Below, piece after piece: positions 17,257-26,040 of a stretch of DNA of 64,000 nucleotides (its first letter is position 1; each line of letters starts with the position of its first letter). The notes under the pieces were generated by a model. It did no database searches, was not told the origin of the DNA, and was given only the letters and a program-made list of their open reading frames with translations. This DNA is from JANOYY01 sp043720395. Its GTDB lineage: Bacteria > Actinomycetota > Acidimicrobiia > Acidimicrobiales > JANYDT01. The stretch spans positions 71,520-135,519 of the forward strand of contig JAYSSR010000014.1 in assembly GCA_043720395.1 (NCBI GenBank). The letters run 5' to 3'. A program made the translations under genes and the position numbers.

Positions 17257-17346
17257 CAATCCCCGTTTGAAGCGATGGAGCCGGTGGGCCGGGCTCGGGT
17301 CGCCACCGACCATAACGCGAAGTCCTTTCCGCTCCATGGTTCGGCT

Positions 17347-17406
17347 GGTGAGCGCGGTTCGCGCAGCCGAGCGCGGTCCACGCGCTATGTCGGGGCCGCG
17401 CTCACC
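17347..17406. repeat. 11-bp inverted repeat in divergent promoter region
   Basis: GGTGAGCGCGG (17347-17357) and CCGCGCTCACC (17396-17406), separated by 38 nt, between the divergent acyl-CoA dehydrogenase and SDR genes. It could be a regulator site or an RNA stem; no known operator is recognised. Confidence 0.4.
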
Positions 17407-17494
17407 TGCGCGGACGGCACTCGGCGAAGCTCGTAACGTCGGAGCGTGACCTTTTCAACGACGTTGCCCGACCAACTCACGCGGAGGATTTGAG

Positions 17495-18295
17495 ATGCGG
17501 CGACTCGACGGCAGGGCAGCGATCATCACGGGTGCAGCGTCAGGGATCGGTCGGGCGAGCGCATTGCTCTTCGCGGCCGAAGGTGCATCGGTGGCGGTGG
17601 TCGACGTACGAGAAGACAGGGCGCAAAGAGTCGTGACCGAGATCGAGGCTGCAGGCGGGCGGGCGATTGCACTCGGCGTCGACGTCGGTGTCGCTGCGCA
17701 AATCGAATCGATGGTCGCCGACGCTCACCAGGCGTTCGGTCGCATCGACGTGCTCTTCAACAATGCCGCCACCACGAGGCACGGCAATGCGGTCGCCCTG
17801 TCCGCCGACGACTGGACGCTCGTGTGGAACACGAACGTCACGTCGGTGTTCCTGGCTGCAAAGTTTGCGATACCGATCATGGTTGCGCAGGGCGGCGGGT
17901 CGATCATCTCTACGGCTTCGGTGTCTGGCATCCAGGCCGACACCTCGCAGGTCGGTTACGCGGCGTCGAAGGCAGCGGTCATCGGGCTGACCCGAGCGCT
18001 CGCCGTGGACCATGCGGCGCAAGGCATCCGCGCCAACTGCATCTGCCCGGGCATCACGGCGACGCCACCCATGACTCGCATGCTCGCAGGTCTCGGCCTC
18101 ACCGACACGGCCGTCACCGCAGTCCCCCGTGGGCGACTCGGCCAGCCCGAAGAACTTGCAGCGGTCGCATTGTTCCTCGCAAGCGACGACTCATCATTCG
18201 TAAGTGGACAGACGATCGTCGTGGATGGTGCGATGACGGCGCGATCACACTTCTCGACGCTGCACCAGGCCCGCAACGCCGCCGCGCCGAACTGA
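17495..18295 (+). CDS. Short-chain dehydrogenase/reductase (FabG-like)
   Basis: A 266-residue classical SDR. Cofactor motif TGAASGIG, NNAA structural motif (VLFNNAATTRHG), catalytic Ser in STASVSG, Y-x-x-x-K as YAASKAAV, and the C-terminal FVSGQTIVVDGAM. An Asp at the end of beta-2 (VVDVRED) predicts NAD+ preference. GGAGG lies 6 nt before the ATG. The likely role is oxidation of a hydroxyacyl or hydroxysteroid intermediate; the substrate cannot be named. It is divergent from the acyl-CoA dehydrogenase gene. Confidence 0.9.
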   Translation: MRRLDGRAAIITGAASGIGRASALLFAAEGASVAVVDVREDRAQRVVTEIEAAGGRAIALGVDVGVAAQIESMVADAHQAFGRIDVLFNNAATTRHGNAVALSADDWTLVWNTNVTSVFLAAKFAIPIMVAQGGGSIISTASVSGIQADTSQVGYAASKAAVIGLTRALAVDHAAQGIRANCICPGITATPPMTRMLAGLGLTDTAVTAVPRGRLGQPEELAAVALFLASDDSSFVSGQTIVVDGAMTARSHFSTLHQARNAAAPN

Positions 18296-18353
18296 GTCGT
18301 CTCGGGTTACTCGACTCTCACGACGGTGCGCTCCACACGTGCGCCACGAGGGG

Positions 18354-18791
18354 TCAGACCGGATCCTTCGCCACCCGAGGCACGGTTACCGCCGCCGCAG
18401 CGAGTTGACGTTCAACATCCTTTGTATCGAAATACTCGCGCCACTTCGAGATTTTGCCGTCGGTGTCGACCTCGAAGATCGCGACGAGCGCGTGGTTCAC
18501 GGTGACGCCGTTCGACACGAATTGGTCGAGACGTTCCGTGAACACGACACCGTTGACCGACGCGAGGTGGATCGTTCCGCAGCGCATGAAACGCGCCCAC
18601 GTGACCTGACGCTCGATGTCTCGGCGGATGGCAACCTTGCCCCGCAGCATCGGACCGCCAGGAATCCACAATTGCCACTCCGCGTCCTCGGCGAACATGG
18701 ACATGATCTTTTCGACATCGGGGATTTCCTGCGTCCCGTCGCCCCATGCGTCCATGAACTCCCGAACGATCGCCTCTTCATGTGCACCCAT
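18354..18791 (-). CDS. SnoaL/limonene-epoxide-hydrolase-like protein
   Basis: A 145-residue NTF2-fold protein. The pattern HEEAIVREFMDAWG ... IMSMFAEDAEWQLWIPG ... RDIERQV ... KISKWREYFDTKDVERQL fits the limonene-1,2-epoxide hydrolase/SnoaL group, in which Asp-Arg-Asp residues activate water; RRDIER and WREYFD supply candidates. Members act on steroid or terpenoid intermediates or as ketosteroid isomerase-like enzymes. Substrate unknown. It is convergent with the SDR gene and divergent from dinB. Confidence 0.75.
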   Translation of the reverse strand: MGAHEEAIVREFMDAWGDGTQEIPDVEKIMSMFAEDAEWQLWIPGGPMLRGKVAIRRDIERQVTWARFMRCGTIHLASVNGVVFTERLDQFVSNGVTVNHALVAIFEVDTDGKISKWREYFDTKDVERQLAAAAVTVPRVAKDPV

Positions 18792-18840
18792 TGCAGCAAT
18801 CCTTTCGTAGACCTACCCACTCTCCCGCACGAACCGCGAA

Positions 18841-18896
18841 ACCACCCAAACGGACCACCCAAATAGTCGCCCTTTCGAGTGTTCGATTGGGTGGTC
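18841..18896. repeat. ACCACCC-type inverted repeat, copy A
   Basis: ACCACCC occurs at 18841 and 18854, and GACCACCCAAAT (18853-18864) pairs with ATTGGGTGGTC (18886-18896) except one bulged A. It lies between the divergent SnoaL-like gene and dinB. A larger, better-paired relative is at 50224-50285. Confidence 0.55.
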
Positions 18897-18938
18897 GAGA
18901 AACGACAGCGCCTTCAGCCTCAGGAATCGTCGAGATGC

Positions 18939-18954
18939 ACGAACATTCGTTCGA
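18939..18954. promoter_or_regulatory. LexA (SOS) box of dinB
   Basis: ACGAACATTCGTTCGA matches the actinobacterial SOS consensus TCGAACNNNNGTTCGA at all but the first base, with a palindromic core. It ends 13 bp before the dinB ATG, next to a possible -10 (TAACCT), so LexA binding would block transcription until DNA damage. Confidence 0.82.
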
Positions 18955-18967
18955 GTAACCTCTCCCC

Positions 18968-20176
18968 ATGGCAACCATGGTGGACAAGTCCGAACAGGTC
19001 CGCACGATCCTCCATGCCGACCTCGATGCGTTCTACGCTTCGGTCGAGCAGCGCGACTATCCGGCGCTTCGTGGGCGTCCCGTGCTGGTCGGTATGGGCG
19101 TCGTCACGGCTGCTAGCTACGAGGCCAAACGACGTGGCGTTCGATGCCCGACCAGCATAAGTGCGGCGATGCGACTGTGCCCGGATGCCGTCGTGGTGCC
19201 GGCCCGCATGGAGGCGTACTCGGCGGCCAGTGAGGCCGTGTTCGCCATCTTCCGTGACACGTCGCCGGAAGTTGAAGGGCTTTCGATCGACGAAGCGTTC
19301 CTCGACGTCACGGGGCTCTGGCGAATCGCGGGCGATGGCCGCACAATCGCGGCCGCGCTGCGAGCCCGTGTCGCCGCGGAGGTCGGGCTGCCGCTGAGCG
19401 TCGGCGTGGCGACCACAAAGTTCCTCGCCAAGGTCGCGAGCGACGAGGCCAAGCCCGACGGACTCATCGTTGTTGAGCCAGGACACGAGTTGGAGTTCCT
19501 CCATCCGCTCCCGGTCGAGGCGCTCTGGGGCGTCGGTCCGGTCACTGCGGCGATACTTCACGCACGGGGCATCCTCCTCGTCGGTGACGTTGCGCGGCTC
19601 GACGAATCGAACCTCGTCGACTCGCTCGGCAAGGCGGCCGGCCATCACCTGTTCGCGCTCGCGCACAACCGTGATCCGCGTCGCGTCGACACCGGCCGTC
19701 GGCGGCGGTCGATCGGTTCGCAGAGTTCGTTTCCACGCGGCCCGCTCCTTCGGGCGGACTGCGAAGCGCTCCTCCTTGACATCGTCGACCGCGTGGCGAG
19801 CCGGTTGCGGAGGGCCGACCGGGCGGCCCGTACCGTCGTGCTGCGTCTGAGGTTCGGCGACTTCACAAACGCGACCCGTTCGCACACGCTGCCCGAGGCA
19901 TCGAACACCACCGATGAGTTCGTACGGCCGGCCCGCCAAATGCTCCAAGGCGTGTGGTCGGAGGCCTCGCTTCGAGGGTTGACACGCATCGGGATCTCAC
20001 TGACCGGACTCTCGTCGGCCGCGACGGTGCAGCTCGCACTCCCGTTCGGACGCCGCGACATGGGACAACTGGACGCAACGATCGATGCGATTCAGAACCG
20101 GTACGGCAACGGTTCCGTCCGTCGAGCCGTCAACCTCCGCCGTAGTCACCTCCAGGTGCCAATGCTGCCCGACTGA
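18968..20176 (+). CDS. dinB: DNA polymerase IV (Y-family, error-prone)
   Basis: A 402-residue translesion polymerase. Catalytic motifs are HADLDAFYASVEQ near residue 16 and GLSIDEAFLDVTGL with the paired acidic residues; the fingers motif ASYEAKRRGV and the thumb HhH region (VEALWGVGPVTAAIL) are present. The C-terminal little-finger domain ends with QLALPF, a beta-clamp-binding type motif. A LexA box directly upstream and a short ~6-nt gap between the possible -10 and the ATG point to SOS control and a leaderless or nearly leaderless mRNA. No imuA/imuB genes are adjacent. Confidence 0.94.
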   Translation: MATMVDKSEQVRTILHADLDAFYASVEQRDYPALRGRPVLVGMGVVTAASYEAKRRGVRCPTSISAAMRLCPDAVVVPARMEAYSAASEAVFAIFRDTSPEVEGLSIDEAFLDVTGLWRIAGDGRTIAAALRARVAAEVGLPLSVGVATTKFLAKVASDEAKPDGLIVVEPGHELEFLHPLPVEALWGVGPVTAAILHARGILLVGDVARLDESNLVDSLGKAAGHHLFALAHNRDPRRVDTGRRRRSIGSQSSFPRGPLLRADCEALLLDIVDRVASRLRRADRAARTVVLRLRFGDFTNATRSHTLPEASNTTDEFVRPARQMLQGVWSEASLRGLTRIGISLTGLSSAATVQLALPFGRRDMGQLDATIDAIQNRYGNGSVRRAVNLRRSHLQVPMLPD

Positions 20177-20201
20177 GGTCGGTTCGTCGTAGTTTGCACG
20201 T

Positions 20202-21554
20202 GTGGGACGCGAGACACGGGTGGTCGTGATTGGAGCGGGGACGGCGGGGTGCGTCGTCGCCGAGGTGCTCAGCCGAGATCCTGCGTGTTTCGTGACGCTC
20301 ATCGAGGCTGGACCCGACCGGTCGAGCGACACGGGGGACGATCTCTACACCGCACTCGTTGACCCGGAGCGCCAATGGCCGAACGTCGAGTGCCGGTCCG
20401 GCGATTCTGTCTGGCCGTACGTTCGAGGCCGGGGCGTCGGCGGCACCGGTGCGATCAACGGCATGTTGCTGCACGCTGGTCCCGCTTCGGCGTATGACAC
20501 GTGGGCGGAGCTGCCGGGATGTGCCGGTTGGGACTGGGCATCGGTCGCCCCTGCCATTCAGCGGGTAGTTGCCGGCGGCGTCGCCATTGCGCCGTCGGAC
20601 TGGGGCTACGCGGACGCTTCACTTGCACGGGGAGAGGCCACGCTTGGGTCGTCCGCGTGGTCGCCCGTCGTGACCGCAGCGCGTCTCGGGTTTGTCGGGG
20701 GCGTGCGCCAGAGTACGGATGTCACGCATCTCGCATCGGCCCGTTTGCGGGAGAACGTATGTGTACGTACGGATTTGGTCGTTCGGCGGGTCGGCTTCGG
20801 CGCTTCACGATTCGGTGCCGCGACGGTCGAGTTCGTCGATGGCGAGACACTCGAAGCTGACGCCGTCGTGGTTTGCGCGGGTGCAATTGAGAGCCCGGCG
20901 CTGTTGGTCCGGTCCGGCATCGAGCGTCCGGGCGTCGGGGCGAACTTGCACGACCACCCATCGCTCTCGGTGCCTCTCAGTCCACCATCGTTGCCGCGTG
21001 CAGAAAGTCCGGTGACATCGCTAATCGTCGAGGCACCGGACGACTGGCTCCAAGTCGTCCCGCTGAACCGGACCTCGGTGCTACCCGATAGCCCGCCCGC
21101 GTGGCTGTGCGGGATCATGCGGATGTACGGGCGTGGGCGAGTGGTCACCGGGGTGGACCCGCTCGAACGACCCCTGCTGGTCTACGGGGCGGACGACGAG
21201 CGGGACCGCCTCCTGTTGCGCCGTGGCGCTCGTTTTCTGGCTGAGCTGTTGCACGCCAGCGGCGCAGTGTCGGCATCCGACCTTGGCGACCTCACCGACG
21301 ATGCAGCTTGGGACGCCTGGGCAGACACGCACCGCGGCACCTACTTCCACGCCGCAGGAACTTGCCGGATGGGTTCACCGGACGATGATTTCGCCGTCGT
21401 CGAAGCAACCTGCCAGGTGATCGGGCAACCGGACCTGTACGTGATCGACGCGTCGATCTTCCCGGAGCAACCCCCCGCACTGCCTTACGCAGCAACGGTC
21501 GCAGTCGCGACGATTGCCGCAGAGCGTCTCTCGGAGTCGATTGCGAGGGGCTAA
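20202..21554 (+). CDS. GMC-family FAD-dependent oxidoreductase
   Basis: A 450-residue flavoenzyme. The N-terminal Rossmann motif is VVVIGAGTAGCVVAEVLS with a following IEAGPD acidic residue, then the GMC signature GRGVGGTGAINGMLL, and C-terminal YFHAAGTCRMG with DLYVIDASIFPEQPP. The His of FHAAGTCRMG is kept. The second active-site position, usually Asn or His in NPxxTI, reads ALPYAATVAVA here and lacks it, so the chemistry may be altered. It is rather short for a choline-dehydrogenase-like GMC enzyme and could be a mycofactocin-associated type; the substrate is unknown. The GTG start lacks a clear ribosome site. Located just downstream of dinB. Confidence 0.82.
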   Translation: MGRETRVVVIGAGTAGCVVAEVLSRDPACFVTLIEAGPDRSSDTGDDLYTALVDPERQWPNVECRSGDSVWPYVRGRGVGGTGAINGMLLHAGPASAYDTWAELPGCAGWDWASVAPAIQRVVAGGVAIAPSDWGYADASLARGEATLGSSAWSPVVTAARLGFVGGVRQSTDVTHLASARLRENVCVRTDLVVRRVGFGASRFGAATVEFVDGETLEADAVVVCAGAIESPALLVRSGIERPGVGANLHDHPSLSVPLSPPSLPRAESPVTSLIVEAPDDWLQVVPLNRTSVLPDSPPAWLCGIMRMYGRGRVVTGVDPLERPLLVYGADDERDRLLLRRGARFLAELLHASGAVSASDLGDLTDDAAWDAWADTHRGTYFHAAGTCRMGSPDDDFAVVEATCQVIGQPDLYVIDASIFPEQPPALPYAATVAVATIAAERLSESIARG

Positions 21555-21601
21555 AGGCCGTCGCGTGCTGACGCCCGCCTGCCATCGCAAGTTGCCTCGT
21601 T

Positions 21602-21693
21602 CGAACAGGGCTGGAATACGCGCGCCTGCAGGCCAGAACCCGCAGGAAATCGGCCCCCGAGCGGGGTTCGCGCGCGGATTCCAGCCCTGTTCG
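21602..21693. terminator. Long hairpin after the GMC oxidoreductase gene
   Basis: CGAACAGGGCTGGAAT (21602-21617) pairs perfectly with ATTCCAGCCCTGTTCG (21678-21693). The 60-nt interior adds CGCGCG and AACCCGC/GCGGGGTT stems, so a large branched structure is likely. It lies 48 bp past the stop and is probably a terminator, with no U-tract. Confidence 0.55.
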
Positions 21694-21799
21694 GAGGGGA
21701 CCCGGTCCACGGAGGTGAAATGAGTGACCGATTTCGCGTCCCCGTGCCCGGCGCACCAGAATGACCGCAGCCGGTCCGCACGAGCAAAGGAATCATCTA

Positions 21800-23344
21800 G
21801 TGAGCGAACTGACACTTCGGCCAGGGCACCAAGCCGCCATCGACCCGTCAAAACCCGCGATCATCGAGGCCCGCACGGGCAACGTCACGACCTACGGGGA
21901 ACTTGACGCCCAGTCGACTCGCATCGCTCGGTTGTTCGATCAGGTCGGGTTGCATGTGGGCGACCACATCGCGATCGTGATGCACAACTGCGCCGAATAC
22001 CTAACGGTCGCTTGGGCGGCCCAACGCGCGGGGCTTTTCTACACACCGATCAACTGGCACCTCACCGCCGACGAGGCCGGCTACATCCTCGACGACTGCG
22101 GTGCCACGGTGCTGATCGCGACCGAGCACGTCGGCCCACTCGCCGAGACCATTGCAGCGATGATCGAACGACCGCTCTACTGCTATTCGGCCGGTGCCGC
22201 GTTCGGCCGTTTTGCGTCGCTCGACCAGGCCCTCGTTGGGATCCCGGCCGACCCACGCGATGGCGAGGTCGAGGGAATGTTCATGTTCTACTCATCGGGC
22301 ACCACGGGGCGTCCGAAGGGAATACTCCGGGCCCTCGACCACGCGCCGTTCGGCACGGGACTCACCTTCGACGCCCTCACCGGGGGGCTGTTCGGGTTCA
22401 ACGCTGACATGACCTACCTCTGTCCGGCGCCGCTGTACCACGCCGCTCCGATCGGCTGGTCGATGAGCGCACAGCGCTTCGGTGGCACCGTGATCCTCAT
22501 GGAGAGCTTCGACGCTCGTGAATCACTCAAGCTCATCGAGAAGCACCACGTGACCCACGCACAGTACGTGCCCACGATGTTCGTCCGGATGCTCAAACTG
22601 CCGCTGGAAGACCGTACGCGCGCAGACCTTTCGAGCCTGAAGGTCGCCGTGCACGCCGCAGCGCCCTGCCCCGTCGACGTCAAGCTGCAGATGATCGAGT
22701 GGTGGGGCCCGGTCCTGCTGGAGTACTACGCGGGCAGCGAAGGCAACGGGTTCTGCTTCGTCGACTCCGCCACGTATCTCACCCACCCCGGCACCGTCGG
22801 GCGGGCTGTGCAGGGCACGATCCACATCGTCGGCGAGGACGGCAACGACGTCCCGACCGGCGAGATCGGCACGGTCTATTTCGAGGGCACGGCGCAGTTC
22901 GAGTACCACAACGACCCCGCCAAGACCGCGTCGGTGTTCGACTCGCACGGCTGGAGCACGCTCAACGACGTTGGACACATCGATGCCGAGGGCTTTCTCT
23001 ACCTCAGCGATCGGCGCAGCCACCTCATCATCTCGGGCGGCGTCAACATTTACCCACAGGAGATCGAGAACGCACTCACCATGCACCCGAAGGTCGCCGA
23101 CGTTGCCGTCATCGGCGTCCCCAACGACGAGATGGGCGAGGAGGTCAAGGCGGTCGTGCAGCTCGTCGATCCGGCCGACGCCACCGATGCCACGCGCGCC
23201 GAGCTCATCGCGTACTGCCGCGAACGACTCTCACATTTCAAGTGTCCTCGCACGGTCGACTTCGATCCCGAACTACCACGGCTGCCAAGCGGCAAGCTCT
23301 TCAAGCGTCGGCTCATCGACGCGTATCGCGACGGAGTTCGGTGA
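21800..23344 (+). CDS. Acyl-CoA synthetase (FadD-like, ANL family)
   Basis: About 514 residues. P-loop MFYSSGTTGRPKGILR, LEYYAGSEGNG (A5 motif), LNDVGHIDAEGFLYLSDRRSHLIISGGVNIYP (A7-A8; the Arg-Lys hinge is Arg-Arg here) and the catalytic Lys in LPSGKLFKRRL. The GTG at 21800 was preferred over the upstream GTG at 21761 because AAAGGA lies 9 nt before it and the extra residues are not family-like. It overlaps the next ligase gene by GTGA. The FadD17/FadD19-type pattern suggests a branched or steroid-side-chain carboxylate substrate; this is inference. Confidence 0.88.
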   Translation: MSELTLRPGHQAAIDPSKPAIIEARTGNVTTYGELDAQSTRIARLFDQVGLHVGDHIAIVMHNCAEYLTVAWAAQRAGLFYTPINWHLTADEAGYILDDCGATVLIATEHVGPLAETIAAMIERPLYCYSAGAAFGRFASLDQALVGIPADPRDGEVEGMFMFYSSGTTGRPKGILRALDHAPFGTGLTFDALTGGLFGFNADMTYLCPAPLYHAAPIGWSMSAQRFGGTVILMESFDARESLKLIEKHHVTHAQYVPTMFVRMLKLPLEDRTRADLSSLKVAVHAAAPCPVDVKLQMIEWWGPVLLEYYAGSEGNGFCFVDSATYLTHPGTVGRAVQGTIHIVGEDGNDVPTGEIGTVYFEGTAQFEYHNDPAKTASVFDSHGWSTLNDVGHIDAEGFLYLSDRRSHLIISGGVNIYPQEIENALTMHPKVADVAVIGVPNDEMGEEVKAVVQLVDPADATDATRAELIAYCRERLSHFKCPRTVDFDPELPRLPSGKLFKRRLIDAYRDGVR

Positions 23345-24966
23345 GCGACTACTCCAGCGGAGCATTGGACGCTGATCGCGCCATCTTGCGGGAGCGCTGG
23401 TATCGCGAGGGATACTTCGGCACGGCGACGCTGGCGGACCACATGCGCGAGGGCGCGCAGCGTCACCCTGATGCGAGGATGATCTTCCACAGCACGGAGC
23501 GTCCGGCCGAGAGCGACCTGCCCACGATGTACGAGCGAGCCTGCGCGGTGGCGCGTGGTCTGTGGTCGATCGGACTCCGACCGGGCGATGTCCTCGCAAT
23601 CCAGGTGCCGAACTGGATGGAGGGCGCGATCACGTATCAGGCGGCCATGCAGCTCGGTGTGCTGATCGTGCCGATCGTCCATATCTACGGTCCCGCAGAG
23701 GTCGGCTTCATCCTTCGCCAGTCGAAGGCGAAGGCACTGATCGTGCCGGAGCGGTGGCGCACGATCGACTATCTCGAACGCGTTGCAGCCCTGGGTGACA
23801 CGCCGCATCTGGAACACCTGATCGTGATCGGCGAGCGGCGTCCGGAAGGCGCGATCGACTGGGCATCGCTTGAGCACAGCGACCTGGTTGAGCTGCCGCC
23901 GATTGCTACGCGCGCAGATGACCCTTGCGTGCTCATCTACACGTCGGGCACGACCGCCGAACCGAAGGGCGTGCTACACACGCACAACTCGCTGATTGCC
24001 GAAGTCGAGTCGCTCGGCGAGGTGTTCACGTCGGAGACGCCACCGGTCAGCATGGGTTCGTTCCCGGCAGGCCATATTGCAGGCGTGCTCAACATTCTCA
24101 GGATGTTCCTCATCGGGATGACGAGCGTGATCCTCGACCAGTGGGACGCCCTGGCGGCGGCCGACATCGTCGAGCGTTACGGCGTCACGCAGACGAGCGG
24201 TGCCCCGTTCCATCTCACGTCGCTCATGGAGGCGGCACGCACGAATGGCAACGACATCTCGTCGATGCAGGGGTTCATGGTCGGCGCGGCAAGCGTGCCG
24301 CCCGCGTTGGTCGAAGAGGCCGAGGCGTTCGGCATTCGGGCCTACCGCGCGTACGGGTCGAGCGAGCATCCCGTGATCACGTCTGGACGCCCCCAGGTCG
24401 ACTCGCTTGTGAAGCGGGCAACGACCGACGGAGCGCTCACACCCGGCAACGAGATTCGCATCCTGGCCGACGACGATTCCGAAGTGGCAACCGGTGGCGA
24501 CGGAGAGATTGTGAGCCGAGGCCCGGAACAGTTCATCGGCTACAACGACCCGAAGCACAACGTCGGAGCGTTCCTTCCGGGCGGCTGGTTCCGCACCGGC
24601 GACATCGGCCGCATCGACGCCGACGGTTACCTCACCATCACCGACCGCAAGAAGGACGTCATCATCCGCGGTGGTGAGAACATCGCGTCGAAAGAGGTCG
24701 AGGACTTGCTAGCGCTGCACCCGTCGGTTCTTGAAGCCGCGGTGATCGGTCGGCCCGACGAGCGCCTCGGCGAGCGCGTCGTCGCGTTCGTGATTCCTCG
24801 ATGTGGAGCGACCCTCGACCTCGACGAGGTGCGGCGCCACTTCGTCGCGCAGGGTGTCGCAAGACAGAAGACGCCTGAGTTCCTCGAGATCGTGTCCGAG
24901 CTGCCTCGCGGCGCGAGCGGCAAGGTCAAGAAGTTCGAACTCCGCAAGTTACTCAACAACGACTGA
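23341..24966 (+). CDS. Acyl-CoA synthetase (cyclohexanecarboxylate-CoA ligase-like)
   Basis: 541 residues beginning at a GTG that overlaps the previous stop; the open frame upstream of this is a shadow of the preceding ligase. P-loop LIYTSGTTAEPKGVLHTHN, YRAYGSSEHPV (A5), RTGDIGRIDADGYLTITDRKKDVIIRGGENI (A7-A8) and catalytic Lys in LPRGASGKVKKFELR. The N-terminal RWYREGYFGTATLADHM start and the SSEHPV motif resemble cyclohexanecarboxylate/2,3-dihydroxybenzoate-AMP type ligases. Two ligases in tandem, translationally coupled, suggests activation of two related acids or of successive intermediates of one compound. Confidence 0.88.
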   Translation: MSDYSSGALDADRAILRERWYREGYFGTATLADHMREGAQRHPDARMIFHSTERPAESDLPTMYERACAVARGLWSIGLRPGDVLAIQVPNWMEGAITYQAAMQLGVLIVPIVHIYGPAEVGFILRQSKAKALIVPERWRTIDYLERVAALGDTPHLEHLIVIGERRPEGAIDWASLEHSDLVELPPIATRADDPCVLIYTSGTTAEPKGVLHTHNSLIAEVESLGEVFTSETPPVSMGSFPAGHIAGVLNILRMFLIGMTSVILDQWDALAAADIVERYGVTQTSGAPFHLTSLMEAARTNGNDISSMQGFMVGAASVPPALVEEAEAFGIRAYRAYGSSEHPVITSGRPQVDSLVKRATTDGALTPGNEIRILADDDSEVATGGDGEIVSRGPEQFIGYNDPKHNVGAFLPGGWFRTGDIGRIDADGYLTITDRKKDVIIRGGENIASKEVEDLLALHPSVLEAAVIGRPDERLGERVVAFVIPRCGATLDLDEVRRHFVAQGVARQKTPEFLEIVSELPRGASGKVKKFELRKLLNND

Positions 24967-25022
24967 GCGATTCCCTCGACGACCACCTCCACCCGCAACC
25001 CAGCACCAACCGGCCGCCCGCA

Positions 25023-25069
25023 ACGTTGGGACGAATCACATCGCTCAGCGACGCGATCTGTCCCAACGT
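25023..25069. terminator. Hairpin, ACGTTGGGA type, second example
   Basis: ACGTTGGGA (25023-25031) pairs with TCCCAACGT (25061-25069), with an inner ATCGC/GCGAT stem. It lies 56 bp past the ligase stop and 28 bp before the SDR start, with the same core as the hairpin at 15997-16049. Confidence 0.5.
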
Positions 25070-25097
25070 CCGAAGCAAACACTGCAAGGAGAATTCA

Positions 25098-25964
25098 ATG
25101 GCACTTCCTTTTCCCCCGCCCGTCGGCTCGTCGGCGCTACCTCCGGGAACCTTTGACGGCCAGACCGTCCTCGTCACGGGTGGCGGTACCGGCCTCGGCA
25201 AGGGAATGGCTGTCGAGTTCGCACGCCTCGGCGCGAACATCGCGATCGTGAGTCGAAAGGTGGAACACCAGCAGGCCGGCATCGCTGCTGTCGAGGCCGT
25301 CGGCGGACGCGCGTTCGCGATCGGCGCGGACATCCGGCACCCGGAGCAGATCGCCGCAGCATTCGACGCCATCGAAGGCGTTTTGGGACCGGTCTCGACG
25401 GTGGTGAACAATGCTGCCGGGAACTTCGCTGTGGCGGCCGAGAAGATGTCACCCAACGCCTGGCGCTCCGTGACGCAGATCGTGCTCGACGGCACGTTCT
25501 TCGTGTCAACGGAGTTCGCGCGCCGTCGTATTGCGCTTGGGGCGGAAGGATCGATCCTGAACATCGCCGCGACCTACTCGTGGACCGGAGGGCCAGGCGC
25601 TTCCCACTCCGCCGCGGCAAAGGCCGGCGTCGTAAACCTCACGCAGTCACTCGCCGTGGAGTGGGCACCCGACGGCATCCGCGTCAACGGCGTCGCACCA
25701 GGGGTCTTCCCGCACGACGACCAGGACGCGCACTGGGGTGAGGGCCGGGAAGCGCTCAACCACAAGCGCGCGATGTCGATCCCAGGCGGCCGCGTCGGCG
25801 AGTTGCGTGAACTCGGCTGGATTGCCACGTTCCTCTGCTCGCCCTACGCCCGCTACATCACCGGCCATACCATGGTCATCGACGGAGCGAACTGGCTGCG
25901 GCGGTTCGGCTTCTCCACCGAAGAGTTCACCCCCGTCCGCGACCGGATCGGCGTCGACCGGTGA
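25098..25964 (+). CDS. SDR oxidoreductase, 2,4-dienoyl-CoA reductase-like
   Basis: 288 residues from the ATG at 25098, with AAGGAG 8 nt upstream. SDR motifs: VTGGGTGLGKGMA (cofactor), NNAAGNF, and ILNIAATYSWTG followed by SHSAAAKAGV, where the usual Tyr-x-x-x-Lys is Ser-x-x-x-Lys. Loss of the Tyr together with the NNAAGNF motif is typical of 2,4-dienoyl-CoA reductases, which reduce dienoyl-CoAs arising from polyunsaturated acids. The context (ligases upstream, enoyl-CoA hydratase downstream) agrees. Confidence 0.85.
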   Translation: MALPFPPPVGSSALPPGTFDGQTVLVTGGGTGLGKGMAVEFARLGANIAIVSRKVEHQQAGIAAVEAVGGRAFAIGADIRHPEQIAAAFDAIEGVLGPVSTVVNNAAGNFAVAAEKMSPNAWRSVTQIVLDGTFFVSTEFARRRIALGAEGSILNIAATYSWTGGPGASHSAAAKAGVVNLTQSLAVEWAPDGIRVNGVAPGVFPHDDQDAHWGEGREALNHKRAMSIPGGRVGELRELGWIATFLCSPYARYITGHTMVIDGANWLRRFGFSTEEFTPVRDRIGVDR

Positions 25965-26040
25965 ACGCGGCCCAAGGCCACACGATGTACCGCGACCGGG
26001 ACCGCGGCAAGGGCCAGGGCCGGGTCAGGCTGGCCAACCC

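Noticed and set aside
22699..23340. 214-codon N-terminal extension of the second ligase
   Set aside because: It lies in another frame of the preceding ligase and is Arg-rich; the coupled GTG at 23341 starts a normal family N-terminus.
25965..26040. Small ORF between the dienoyl-CoA reductase-like SDR and crotonase genes
   Set aside because: About 19 codons, no ribosome site, simple Arg/Gly composition.
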